A stretch of DNA of 64,000 nucleotides from Prostheceraeus crozeri (taxonomy: Eukaryota; Platyhelminthes; Polycladida; Euryleptidae), in the NCBI GenBank assembly GCA_907163375.1, contig CAJQUW010006815.1:124001-188000 (forward strand). Direction: 5' to 3'. The position numbers and the translations under genes are program-made. This document shows positions 26,093-36,109 of the stretch, in pieces (position 1 is the stretch's first letter; each line of letters begins with the position of its first letter). Under the pieces are notes generated by a model, which was not told the DNA's origin, searched no databases, and saw only the letters and a list, made by a program, of their open reading frames with translations.

Positions 26093-27225
26093 TGTATTAT
26101 TGCGTAATGCGTAATTTTCATAATGCATAATTGGGATTACCAGAACGGAACTGATCAGTGCTGGTGTTACAATATGTTGCCCTCCAGGCGGTCATTTTTT
26201 GTCTACGCTTACCCTGGTCTGTTTTTCCACGGAGCAAATGTAATCAACATTGAAGTATCGGGCCGGAAAATATTTTAGGAAAACATGCAGTGCGACACCG
26301 GTCTTGTGATATATTCTCTCCCCAATCTAAATTGGTGGTCAGAAAGAGAAAATCAAAAATTGCTATTGATTAACCCTCGAAATAGGGGAGGCGAATAGAT
26401 TCTTCGAGAAGTCACTGTCTGAATCTCAAAGTCTGCTTAAATCTTAGCAGAAAAGCAAGTTAATAGAGAGATGTATCTTTATTTCAGTTTGAATCTTCGC
26501 AGAGATGTAAGGCGAAATGTTCTTGGGGAAGAGGATAGAGGCGGTTATGTTGTACTCGACCGACTGCAGTCGATTAAGCAGCTGATATAATCTAGAATCC
26601 GGGCGTCCCAATCAATTTCAGCTAGAGAGCATCGATTAGTTTTTTCCTGACAACTCTTATTAAAGTTTCCTTCTTGTAATTCTTACAACTTAATAATCAC
26701 ATAAATAGCAAATTATAACTTAATAAAAACTTAATAATAACCACAGCCAACCCCAATTCTTTCAATGAGTTTACTTTATCTGCAAACTAGATTTTGCCTT
26801 GAAACTGAGTGAAGAAGTGCAGAAGCGCAATCTATGTAAACTGAACCTCGCGTTTCAAAATTGTTTGTAGAAGGATATTACATTTATAGCTTCAAACAAA
26901 TTGATAAAAGTACTTCTTGCGTGCCCAAGATGTATGGCCAAATTATCATGGAACTGTATCATGAAATCTTAAGTGGTTGTAGGATGCAAATGCGAAGTAG
27001 ATATTCAAGTTAGGTTCCGTTATAACTTTCTGAATGATCGCCAACAGACAAATACAATCACAGTCGACGCTGATGCTGATGTTCGTCTCTTCACGCTAGT
27101 GAAGAGACAGGTGTGCAGTTTGCCAAAAGGAAGCGAAAAAGGAAGGCTTATTTAATTCTAACACAAGAGAAAGAAAACATCTAGTCAAGGGTGCAACAGG
27201 TAATTCAATTATACAAAATGATTAA

Positions 27226-27241
27226 AGAGAGAGAGAGAGAA
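27226..27241. repeat. (GA)n microsatellite
   Basis: Eight GA units in a row. Confidence 0.9.
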
Positions 27242-27332
27242 ATCAGGTTCATGTGTTTTCTTTGATCGCACTATAAATAATCAGATCATGTATGCTTTTA
27301 GACTTTATCGACGATGTTGGCATGCTATTATG

Positions 27333-27350
27333 TATATATATATATATATT
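27333..27350. repeat. (TA)n microsatellite
   Basis: About nine TA units, followed directly by TTCTGGGTATTTTG. Confidence 0.9.
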
Positions 27351-30300
27351 CTGGGTATTTTGTTATGGGAATAAAGAATTGAATTTTTTGATAGAGAAAA
27401 AGAAAGAGAATTAGAGACATGTCAAGGAAGCCAGGACTTTGGCATTTATCATGTCATGAATTCGACATAAATTGAAAAATAAGGTAGCAAGTAAAAATGG
27501 AAGTTAGTGGCATTGAGGTAGTCTCAACATTACTGCACACTTGTTTGATCCATCATACTCAAATTTTCGGTGAACCAACACCATTTCGATCATATTGCAC
27601 TACTACTTATTTACTCATGAGAGAGTTAGAATAGTCAACAATGATATGTCCTTGCATTGAAGGAATCTTTTATTATTAATTTCTGTCTCTACAATTACCA
27701 AGTTGCTTTTCCAGCGATGTCATTGTTTTTTAGAACTGAGATTGCAAATTTAGCTTCTCAATTATTTCTCCTTATTGAAACATAATATTGTTCATCATTC
27801 CCATCGAGATGGAAATCATTATTTTTCCAAGTCTGCCAATCGCTTGCAATTCATCAAAATGAATGCTTTTGTTTTTTGCTGACGTTTCCTGTTCATTAGT
27901 TTTTTTATAATGCTAATCAATTGTTCGATAAGTTCAAGAAAGTTCACGATTTCAGGACATGCATCAGCAAACGGTTAATTAGACATTTTAGAACTTCTTT
28001 CACCAAAATTCTTTGCATGATTAATTTGTTGGTTTCGATTTCTCTTCCACACCGCATTTTGTCAAATGCATGAATATCCTACTATGAGTTGATCATGAAT
28101 ACCTTTAAATCGCAACACTAATTCCAAATGATCAATTTCAAAGAATTACACGTGTCATCTCTTCTTCTGTTTGCATAGAAGGGAAGCATCGTAGCATGCA
28201 ATGCTGATGAAATGGCACAACAAGCTGACATTATACCATAGTAATCGAAAAATAGCAGCCAGTTAAACATTACACACACGAAATCATGCGAAGTTTCAGT
28301 GACTGTTGACAACTGGATCACACAGCAAAGAGAAAATGTCAAGTTCTGTAGAGAAGCTTGTGAACGTTTTTCCGTGCCTCTGCTATCTTTTTTAACAATG
28401 ATCGGAGGGACTAGCACTATTGAGAAAAAATTTGTACAGTGTCCTAAATTTTCAAATCTGAAGGAATCGTGACGATGGAAGCATTTTGAAGGAATTCACA
28501 GCAATCTGCAGGCGATGAAGGACAATTTTTTGTCTCAGTAGGGTATTAAGAATTTCTTTTTGCTCACTTAGCAATTTCCAGAATGTGCCAGCATTTTGAA
28601 TCAGTTTGCACTTCTAACAAAGTGATGCACTACAACAATCCAATTCTGTCGATCAATTCATTCTGTAAAAACATTACACACCGCGCATTAATGGAGAACT
28701 TTCAATAACGGAAGCAATTTCCAGTCGAGCAATGTGATAATCACTTGATGTCACACGAATTATTCGACCACTGACAACTGAATGAATTTTGTAATGCTAC
28801 TTTAGATATCATAGAATTAGGATTTGGTATTTATGCTACGAATTTTGCTGAGCGAGAGCTAGTAGAGGCGCCAGAAAATATGAGATATGGCGAGTCAAAC
28901 TGGGCTTTTATGAATTAATATCAGATGCTCATTAGTTGCAGCATTCATCATAACGCTTGAACGATCGGGGATGTCGAGTGAAATGTTTACAGAAAATGTT
29001 GATCTTCCCATATCCCATGCACAGTGAGTGGTAGGTACAATATAGTAGTCATGGATCTGTTTGGTACGATTAATCTCTCTCATTTTAGAAATTTATTCAT
29101 CTGCCCGGTATTTTGTTCTTTTTATAATATACATTTATATTCGTCCACTGTTCTCTTCATCATCCTATCGACTTTTCTGTGCTTGACATTATCCAGCAGC
29201 AACTTGAAACCAATTTCTGTGATTCATTATAATTGAAAGCTAGAAGAAGTGTTATTACTTCACAGCATGCGTCTCAGGGATACAAAAGAAGAAGAGTGCT
29301 AGGAAGACATTGCATGAAACTTCATGAGTCAACACATTTAGCCATAAAGATATGAAAGGGTTGCCCTGAAGCTTCTCATTTTCATCTTTTGGATTCTACG
29401 TGGACATAGATTTTATATGAATAGGTTTCTGTCAGAAGTTGGTCATGTCTGAATCTATGGTAAAGATTTTAGTTCGAATTCCGTTGGTACTACATGGTCC
29501 TAGATGGTGGTACACAGACGAATCAGGATGAGTGACGTGTTCTTTCATTCTTTGAAGAGGAGACCTGATAGTGCTGCCTAGGCCCGTGCTGTTGATGATG
29601 TTAGTGACTCGGTTATTTAGTGTGCAAGGAGGAGGAGGTTTGCTCCTCTTCCTGTTCATGAAATATCTGCCCTCAGTCAGCGGCAACAGAAACACGACGT
29701 GCCAGGTTCGATGCTTGGATTGATTTTCTGCATGTGTATTAATGGGCACGCGTATAGCTGAATAACTGCCCAGTCAGCAACAACAACACGAAATGCTTCT
29801 GCGAGCCAAAGTACACTATTTTTGGTGCAATAGATAGCTCTAGTTGTTTAACTTAATCTATCATAATTCTTGTTACCTGGCAAACTAATGAATCGAATTC
29901 AACAAGGTTTAATCATTCTAAAGAAGTTCAAAAGAACCGAACCACATTGGCAGTGCTCTTATCAAATTCGGAAACTTTTCCGTGATAGTTGATTAAAAAG
30001 AATATGAACAAGCTAGCCATTTCCCCTGATAAAGTCCTTTCATTGTGAGTTGATGCCGAGGTAGCTTAGTTTAGCCATCTAAACTCCTTAAACTTTGCTC
30101 TGTATTCTATTTGCATATTTGGAGTAGGGTGGTGAATGTATTTAGTAGGCACATATTTCAAGTAACTTGTGTGGCTACCTTTTCGCATAATAAGATGTTA
30201 AATGTGGTTAATTAGACTATCATCATTGTATGATACTGTGCGTAATTTAGGTAAGGTACAATGTGGAAAAATGAAAGCAACAATGTATCTCGTAATTATT

Positions 30301-30679
30301 ACATCTGTATCAATGCATGTGAAAAAATCTCAGTTAGAGTATATCTACACGTGTATTCATGGCATTGCTGCCCATTCCATGTGAGTTACACACAATATTG
30401 TTAACATAGATTTTTTCAGGCAAAAAATGTAGGACATCTTCAAGCGCTTATGCGTCAAACGTTCTATATGTACATTATTGCCCTCAAAAGTTCATGTTAA
30501 TGTTATATTGCCAAAAGTACCCATTAACTCAATGCAATATTGCGCCGTGCAATATTCGACATTGTCATAGACTTCCACTAACACGGACTCAATTGCTGTA
30601 TTCAACTTTTGTACAACATCTCTACATTTCTGCCCGCTTTTTTCTTACATTGATGCCCATTCCATTTCAAATACAGACA

Positions 30680-31716
30680 AGTAGTAAGTAAAACTCCACC
30701 ACTGGACCGCGCAAGATGGCCGCCGTCGCTGACGTCCCCCCCTCCTGTCAGCCGAGTCGGTCGTGGTGAGCCGGCGTGTTGCTTCGAGTCTGACGTCCCC
30801 CCTCCTGTCAGCCGAGTCGGTCGTGATGAGCCACCGTGTTGCTTCGAGTCTGACGTCCCCCCCCCTCTGGCCGGCCGACGTAGCGAGCGGTGGTTTGTGA
30901 TGCGCTCTCCAGGTTGGCGTGGTGTGCCGGCCAGGTTGGCGTGGTGTGCCGGCCAGGTTGGGAGGGTGGAATGTCGTAGCTCACCTGAAAAAAATCCTAA
31001 GTGTCAGAGTGGCTTTGTATGGTCAAAAATTTGAAAATTTTCCAAAGTGTGGCATTTCGACCTAGGACCCTGACCAAAGTTTGTTTCATCAAATTTCACT
31101 GACCCCCCCCCGACAGCGATCTTCTAACTTTGATTCTAGTGGACGGATTTTGTCTTACAGCTACTTGTTTGAAAGAGGAGAAAAAACTGCTCGGTGACAT
31201 TTTTTGTTGCGAGTCAATCGGACCAGCCGTTCAAAAGTTAGAGCTGTTACAAGATTTTTGGTGTGCCGGCCAGGTTGGGAGGGTGGAATGTCGTACCTCA
31301 CCTGAAAAAATCCTAAGTGTCAGAGTGACTTTGTTTCATCAAATTTTGAAAATTTTCCAAAGTGTGGCATTTCGACCTGAGACCCTGAAAATGTTGTTTC
31401 ATCAAATTTCTCCGAGCGAAGGGGGAGGGGGGTCAGTGAAATTTGATGAAAAATGTTTTGGTAAAGGTCCCAGGTCGAAATTCGGAAGTTTTAAATTTTT
31501 CAAAATTTCACCACACTGAAGCTCCCACACTTAGGAATTTTTTCACTTGTGGCAAGTTACATGGACATGTGCTCACCCACCAACTTCCCGTGGTCACATG
31601 AGAATGGTTCAGGTGTCATATGATAGAGAATGATGAGACGAATCGTTTGCAACAAACCGCATGTCGCTACAATGAATACTTTCGGAGATAGAGCCATTTT
31701 AAGTTTTCTTCCGAGC
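30680..31716 (+). repeat. Polinton 1 left terminal region
   Basis: The terminal region is GC rich with runs of C, unlike its surroundings. A unit of about 63 bases (TGACGTCCCCCC, CTGTCAGCCGAGTCGGTCGTG, TGTTGCTTCGAGTC) occurs twice and in part a third time at 30,730-30,870. CCAGGTTGG and GTGTGCCGGCCAGG words repeat at 30,910-30,965 and again near 31,262. A longer block with CACCTGAAAAAA, TCCTAAGTGTCAGAGTG and CATTTCGACCT occurs at 30,980-31,080 and 31,297-31,380. Copy 2 opens with the same arrangement at 50,953. Polintons have terminal inverted repeats, so this should recur inverted at the unseen right end. Confidence 0.7.
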
Positions 31717-32330
31717 ATATATAAACCCCCGGCAACGTAAGTCTGATCACTTCATCGAAAGACGAGGTAAGCGACGGTCGTCGCTCTGAGCTCCCGATAT
31801 CGGGTGTTTCAAAGGACTCTATCTTTTGAAGTAGGCAAGCTATCTTCTTACTTCAAAGTTTGTATAATAGAGTTTGATAGTGTCTTTACTACTGATAAAA
31901 ATTTTTAAAAGTAGTATGAGTAGTAAAAATGAGGAATTTTTTGAAAATTCTTGATTTTCAGTTTTTTCAAAGTTTTAACATGTAGTCTAAGGTTTTCAAG
32001 TATGCTGAGTTCAAATCTGCTATCAGATTTGAAATTTAACTAAGTCTAAGGCAGCTTTGAGGGGTTAGATCCCAGCTACTGATCACTACCTTTGACTCGG
32101 CGTTGCTGTTACCACTTCGGGGCAGTGACAATGATGTCTTCAGCTGTAAATAGCGGGTATCGGGGAAGATCTCTCACCTCCCTAGTGATCAGTACAAGGC
32201 CTTCGGGCTGTCGACGGGATCGAGTGCCACTCACTACACTCAAATCTATCATTCCTCACTAAGTGTAATGCTTTAGGAATATTACTGTACTACATGATTC
32301 CAAACTTATACAAATTTCATTATCTTGCAG
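31717..32330 (+). promoter_or_regulatory. TATA promoter and leader intron of the first Polinton gene
   Basis: ATATATAAA at 31,717-31,725 is a good TATA box. About 45 bases further, GAG|GTAAGC gives a consensus 5' splice site at 31,767, and TATCTTGCAG ends at 32,330, 19 bases before the first ATG at 32,350. A leader intron of about 564 bases therefore fits. Copy 2 has a TATA box in the matching place (52,267-52,274), followed by loosely similar sequence. Confidence 0.55.
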
Positions 32331-32349
32331 TTAACGAGAATTCTCAGGC

Positions 32350-33516
32350 ATGGCAAACGATAAGAATCGTAAATTCCACATCAAAATGTGCACATGTGGG
32401 CGAATCAATCCCAGCGCGGACGCCAAGGCGCATGTTAAGAAGGCGGGCACTGACCACATGATTATCCTGAATAGGGTTGCGTGTGTAAAGTGTAGAGTGT
32501 TGAAGAGAGTTGAGGATGAGGCGCGGTTTTACACAGTGCATGCAGATTGTAGTGGAGGTTTGGTGAATGACCTGAGATCCACACAGTTGATTGTTGAAGA
32601 GAGGGAGCGAATGTTGGCGATAGAGCGAGACGGCAAGGTGGAGAATGTTGTTGAGCATGATGAGTTGGCGAAAGCAGTTGCTTCGTTGGAGGTTGAGATT
32701 GAGCAAAAAAGAGTGCTTGAGAGTGATGATGAGGATGATGTGGATTTAGATAGGGAGCGTGTGAGGAAGCGTGCGAGGAAGTTGAGCTCTTCTTCCTCGG
32801 AGGTGTCCAACATAGTTTTTGAGGACCCCCCGCAGAGCTCATCTTCCCCAAAAGTAAAGAGTCGTGGGATTCGTGTGCAGTCGGCGAGGTGGTTGAAGGA
32901 TGAAGAGAAGAAGCATTTGGCGCAGCAGATGGCGCATGATTTCTTGATAAATAAGTATTAGAGTTTGAAGAAGGTGAAGGATGAAGTCGTGAATGAGTTG
33001 GATGAGTTGAAAAAGAAGGAACTGAAGTCGAAGGAGATAGCGGATGAGAATATTCGAATGAGGCGTAGTGTGACTGATTTGAAGAATAAGACGCGAGAGT
33101 TGGAAGAGAAGAATGGTGACTGTGAGAAGAGGGCGAGTGCTGCAGAGAGAAGAATGAGAGATGCAGAAGCGAAGTTTGAGGAGATGATGAAGAAGATGAG
33201 TGTGTTGAGAGCGAGGAATGTTGAGTTGGAGAGGAATGTGGCTCGGCGGGGTGATGAGAGACAGGCGTTTGAGAAGTTGGAGCGCATGAGGGATGAGTGG
33301 AATCGTTTGAATGGGGATGAGTTGCTTGAGTTTCACATCCCTATTCGGGATAATCATTTGGACGGTCAAGTTCTTGTAAACCAGAGTTTAGATGAGTCCA
33401 TCATATGCTACAATGGCCATCCGACAAAGAAATGCTTGCATGCCACACTCAGAATGCGCGGCCATCTCCATAAATTTTCTGTTAGGAAGCGCGCGAGACT
33501 ACCCAAGGATGGCTAA
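32350..33516 (+). pseudogene. Polinton accessory gene: Cys-rich N-terminus plus coiled coil
   Basis: I do not recognise this protein. The first 70 or so residues hold KMCTCGR, ACVKCRVLK and VHADC, a Cys/His pattern that could bind zinc. Next come an acidic-basic stretch (ESDDEDDVDLDRERVRKRA), a serine run and a long charged coiled coil (KLK/ELEEK/AERRMRDAEAKFEEMMKK). The C-terminal part (HIPIRDNHLDGQVLVNQSL to the end) is less biased. Codons strongly favour G in third position (GAG, GTG, AAG), unlike the A/T-ending codons of polB. The TATA box and leader intron upstream and a histone-type stem-loop 117 bases after the end define its transcript. The region carries about one break. Its position at the end of the element and its charge suggest a DNA- or chromatin-associated protein, but that is a guess. 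Confidence 0.55.
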
Positions 33517-33633
33517 CTTGGCAAGTGAAAAGCAAATAAGATAGTATATCCTATTCTAATACATATCATTTTCATTACAGATCTTTTCCCCGCATTCACC
33601 TTCCCATCACGTCACTCCCGAGAACGAACCATC

Positions 33634-33649
33634 GGCTCTCTTAAGGGCC
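33634..33649 (+). terminator. Histone-type 3' stem-loop, copy 1
   Basis: GGCTCT-CTTA-AGGGCC folds as a six-pair stem with a four-base loop (one G-U pair), followed directly by ACC. It is preceded by GAACGAACCATC and followed nine bases later by CAAGACATGA. This is the layout of metazoan replication-dependent histone mRNA 3' ends: stem GGYYYU/ARRRCC, ACCA, then a purine-rich downstream element, which is CAAGAAAGA in sea urchins. It lies 117 bases after the first accessory gene. Confidence 0.7.
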
Positions 33650-33774
33650 ACCTAGGGGCAAGACATGATATAACCTCCACGCGGTTTTCCCTGGGCAGTC
33701 TTCAGACTGGCGAATACTATCATTAAGTTGAATCTGTTATCAGTCAACTTGAACGTTGCGTCGCGTTATAGGGG

Positions 33775-33782
33775 TATATAAA
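33775..33782 (+). promoter_or_regulatory. TATA box of the second accessory gene
   Basis: TATATAAA lies 39 bases upstream of the ATG at 33,814. Initiation about 30 bases downstream would leave a leader of only about ten bases, followed by the CATTTCATTTCATTTCAATC repeat just before the ATG. Confidence 0.65.
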
Positions 33783-33813
33783 CCACTACCTCTCATTTCA
33801 TTTCATTTCAATC

Positions 33814-34080
33814 ATGCAGACGCCGAACAGTCAAGTCAGCTCTCCTCGCGGACCGCAGTTAAGGCCGCGAAATTTATTTGATGAATTTCTTAGAATAGAG
33901 GAGCAAGACAGAGTCCACAACAATCTTGCTGGGATTGGCAATCCGATGACAGCAAGTGTTGTCAATCCAATGGAATGGCGCTACATTCCACCCTCCACTC
34001 ACATACCAATTAGCGTGGAAGTCGACACTGCTACCATGGAGAGAGTCAAAGACTCTCTCAGCAGAATCGGTAGGCTGTAA
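33814..34080 (+). CDS. Small Polinton accessory protein, 88 aa
   Basis: I do not recognise this protein. It is uninterrupted, starts at the first ATG after the TATA box and ends 28 bases before a histone-type stem-loop, which is the spacing seen in histone genes. It has a Ser/Pro/Arg-rich start (SSPRGPQLRPRN), an acidic helix-like stretch (LFDEFLRIEEQDRVHNNL) and a C-terminal part ending RVKDSLSRIGRL. It is not a histone. Compact promoter, short leader and stem-loop suggest high expression at one stage, possibly S phase, but the role is unknown. Confidence 0.6.
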   Translation: MQTPNSQVSSPRGPQLRPRNLFDEFLRIEEQDRVHNNLAGIGNPMTASVVNPMEWRYIPPSTHIPISVEVDTATMERVKDSLSRIGRL

Positions 34081-34108
34081 GATGACGACCCCCCGAGAAC
34101 GAACCACC

Positions 34109-34124
34109 GGCCCTGAGAAGGGCC
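34109..34124 (+). terminator. Histone-type 3' stem-loop, copy 2
   Basis: GGCCCT-GAGA-AGGGCC has a perfect six-pair stem, followed by ACCA and, six bases later, CAAGA. It lies 28 bases after the stop of the 88-residue gene. The loop differs from copies 1 and 3 while the stem is kept by a compensating C-G pair. This suggests selection on pairing rather than on plain sequence. Confidence 0.75.
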
Positions 34125-34297
34125 ACCATGGGGCAAGATTTGATAGAACCTCCTCGCGGTTTGTCCTGGGCAGTCTTCAGACTGGCGAATACTATCATTA
34201 AGTTGAATCTGCTATCAGTCAACTTGAATGTTATGCAGTCGATTGCCATCCCTGAAGCATTCTGATTCGCTGTGGAGCAATTCATTGTTGAAAACCC

Positions 34298-34305
34298 TAT
34301 ATAAG
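34298..34305 (+). promoter_or_regulatory. TATA box of the third accessory gene
   Basis: TATATAAG lies 48 bases before the ATG at 34,346. The leader ends with TCTCATTCAATTTTAAGTCACG. Confidence 0.65.
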
Positions 34306-34345
34306 CCAGAAGATTGTAGCGCTTCTCATTCAATTTTAAGTCACG

Positions 34346-34618
34346 ATGGAAGCAACGTCTCCTGCTAGTACCATTCCCGACTTCATCATCCTCGACGAGT
34401 GGGATGAAGACAACACCATTCCCGACTTCATCATCCTCGACGAGTGGGATGAAGAGGATGAGAAGAAGAGGAAGATCAAGAAGATCGTTTGGACGGATGA
34501 GGTGTGGACTCCTAATACCACCCGCATCCGAAAGGTGCCAGATGCACCAGCACGACCTAGGCGGTATAGGGTATACGAGAACCTAACCGTCATTTCTATT
34601 GAATATTCAAGCCAATAG
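34346..34618 (+). CDS. Small acidic Polinton accessory protein, 90 aa
   Basis: I do not recognise this protein. It is uninterrupted. The first part holds a tandem duplication of TIPDFIILDEWDE(D/E), repeated also at DNA level, followed by the basic run EEDEKKRKIKKIV and a Pro/Arg-rich segment (DAPARPRRYRVYENL). Short hydrophobic cores within acidic surroundings (FIILDEW) resemble transcription-activation or protein-docking motifs, but this is inference. Its 3' end has a histone-type stem-loop 30 bases after the stop. Confidence 0.6.
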   Translation: MEATSPASTIPDFIILDEWDEDNTIPDFIILDEWDEEDEKKRKIKKIVWTDEVWTPNTTRIRKVPDAPARPRRYRVYENLTVISIEYSSQ

Positions 34619-34648
34619 TCAACTTGTCACTCCCGAGAACGAACCACC

Positions 34649-34664
34649 GGCTCTCTTAAGGGCC
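34649..34664 (+). terminator. Histone-type 3' stem-loop, copy 3
   Basis: GGCTCT-CTTA-AGGGCC, followed by ACCA and, six bases later, CAAGACATGA. It lies 30 bases after the stop of the 90-residue gene. Confidence 0.75.
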
Positions 34665-34774
34665 ACCATAGGGCAAGACATGATAGAGCCTCCACGCGGT
34701 TTTCCCTGGGCAGTCTTCAGACTGGCGAATACTATCATTAAGTTCAATCTGCTATCATTCAACTTGAACGTTGC

Positions 34775-35112
34775 AAATGAAGTTCGGTGTAATACTTCCT
34801 CTCGACGGGCGTTCCTGTAAAGGGCGGCGGTGAAACCCGCAGCTATGTATACCGCAAGGGACATTTGGCAATGGTCAATCTTGTTAAACCTCTCTGCGTC
34901 ATATTTGCAAGTGATTGCCTCTGTTTGAACGTAGTATGCATTCGCGCCAGGGCGACATTTAGCCAACTGTCGAAGGTTGCCTAAAACTTTCCATTGCATA
35001 CGTTATGAGAACCATGAGTTCTACCTGTCTCGATCAATCAGACGAATTGATGAATGGAATGAAATGGGAGGACACTCACGCGCCACACGCAACATAACAC
35101 ATTTCTCTCTTC
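34775..35112 (+). repeat. Segment shared with Polinton 2 (53,200-53,590)
   Basis: This non-coding segment matches 53,200-53,590 over most of its length and in the same orientation. Shared words include AAACCTCTCTGCGTCAT, CGCCAGGGCGACATTTAGC and CATTTCTCTCTTC. No promoter or gene was seen in it. In Polinton 1 it lies 4.1-4.4 kb from the terminus, in Polinton 2 only 2.3-2.6 kb. The three-gene array therefore looks like an insertion into, or a loss from, an otherwise shared terminal region. Confidence 0.75.
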
Positions 35113-35523
35113 CGTAGTCTAACAAGCTCTTTACACATGGATCGCAGTCGATTGCTATCCCTGTATCAGAAGTGTAAGCTATCTAAATTTTATTTAACAC
35201 TATTTCATCTACCATCATCGCCCATATGAAATGTTATAAGATTTACAAGTTAGACTAAGCGTGCTACTATTTCCAAATGAAAAAGTATACATGGTTAAAC
35301 CATCCACTTAAGCCCAGCCGTAGTCTAACAAGCTCTTTACACATGGATCGCAGTCGATTGCTACCCCTGTATCAGAAGTGTAAGCTATCTAAATTTTATT
35401 TAACACTATTTCATCTACCATAATCACCCATATGAAATGTTATAAGATTTACAAGTTAAACTAAGCGTGCTACTATTTCCAAATGAAAAAGTATACATAG
35501 TTAAATCATCCACTGAAGCCCCA
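35113..35523 (+). repeat. 206-base unit in tandem, two copies
   Basis: CCGTAGTCTAACAAGCTCTT opens both copies (35,113-35,318 and 35,319-35,523), which differ at only a few bases. This marks a recent duplication. There is no open frame. Polinton 2 has a 115-base tandem array at the matching place. Confidence 0.9.
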
Positions 35524-35570
35524 TTCAAGTAAGTCAGTATGAAAGCAAAGATAATACGAAATAAAATTTA

Positions 35571-36024
35571 TTATGGCATGTATTTCAAAAGGTCTTCATC
35601 GTCAATATCGTCCCAGAGTCTGACTTCACATAGATCACAAAAACAGTTCACTTGCTTCAATCGTTCTTCTACCGCGAGCCTCACTTTGTCGATGTACTCC
35701 CACTCCGTCATAGTTCGTGGCTTGGAGTTAGGGGTGTACCATTCCCATAATTGGTGGAGGAATTTGGTGCTGGTCATCTCCATCACATCATCAGTATCGT
35801 ACTGCAGATACTTCCACCTCACGCCTGTTAAGTCGGGACACTCCTTCTCACATACACTCTCCTCTTCGTCGTCCGCTGGTAATGACAACTTTCTGATATT
35901 GTCGAGTCGGTATATTTTCTCCACCTTCCCCTTCGTTGGAGCGTTTGGTGCAACGAGCGCCTTTGGTGTTGAGCATGGAGAAGAGAATTTTGTGTTCGGT
36001 GTTGTCGGACGGGTTTGTCATGTT
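35571..36024 (-). pseudogene. Small minus-strand Polinton gene, unknown
   Basis: The C-terminal 117 residues are open, including DEEESVCEKECPDLTGVRWKY and a CFCDLCEVRLWDD stretch with paired cysteines. The likely start is the ATG at 36,024, preceded by a TTATTCACAG acceptor-like site. The product is not recognised: it has no Walker motif and is not an ATPase. It is divergent from polB, and the two share a promoter region of about 210 bases. About one break is present. Confidence 0.45.
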
Positions 36025-36109
36025 GCCTGTGAATAATAACTTTGAAATGTTTTCTAATTCTTAAGTATAAACAAGCAACCAATCAGAATGAACAGCCAAT
36101 GAATGATGA

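Larger units (their letters stand above)
21268..30679. other. Unrecognised host-like sequence
   Basis: No gene was recognised over about 9.4 kb. The open frames are short and without motifs; the longest, near 29.4-29.7 kb and 28.1-28.4 kb on the minus strand, show no family resemblance. The stretch holds TA and GA microsatellites (26.0, 27.2 and 27.3 kb). Near 27,355-27,385 a GGGAATAAAGAATTGAATTT word might be another LINE tail. Short spliced exons could be hidden here. Confidence 0.4.
33612..34774 (+). repeat. Three direct copies of a ~145-base 3'-end block
   Basis: Blocks at 33,612-33,759, 34,091-34,232 and 34,626-34,774 are nearly identical. Each starts with CCCGAGAACGAACC, then carries the stem-loop, the CAAGA element, a CGCGGTTT(T/G)(C/T)CCTGGGCAG word, GACTGGCGAATACTATCATT and finally GTCAACTTGAA or a variant. 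Two are followed by a TATA box and a small gene, so the unit is gene, stem-loop, spacer and next promoter, repeating about every 500 bases, as in tandem histone clusters. The third block is followed by the segment shared with Polinton 2. Confidence 0.85.

Noticed and set aside
25804-26130. Plus-strand frame with a poly-(Ile-Tyr) stretch
   Set aside because: Produced by the TA microsatellite.
32462-33369. Three or four long minus-strand frames opposite the coiled-coil gene
   Set aside because: Shadows of the biased codons of the plus-strand gene (GAG/GTG read as CTC/CAC).
33814-34618. True histone genes, suggested by the stem-loops
   Set aside because: Neither small protein has a histone fold or histone tail sequence.
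35539-36036. Plus-strand frame of 165 residues
   Set aside because: Shadow of the minus-strand gene at 35,571-36,024; Ser-rich low-complexity product.
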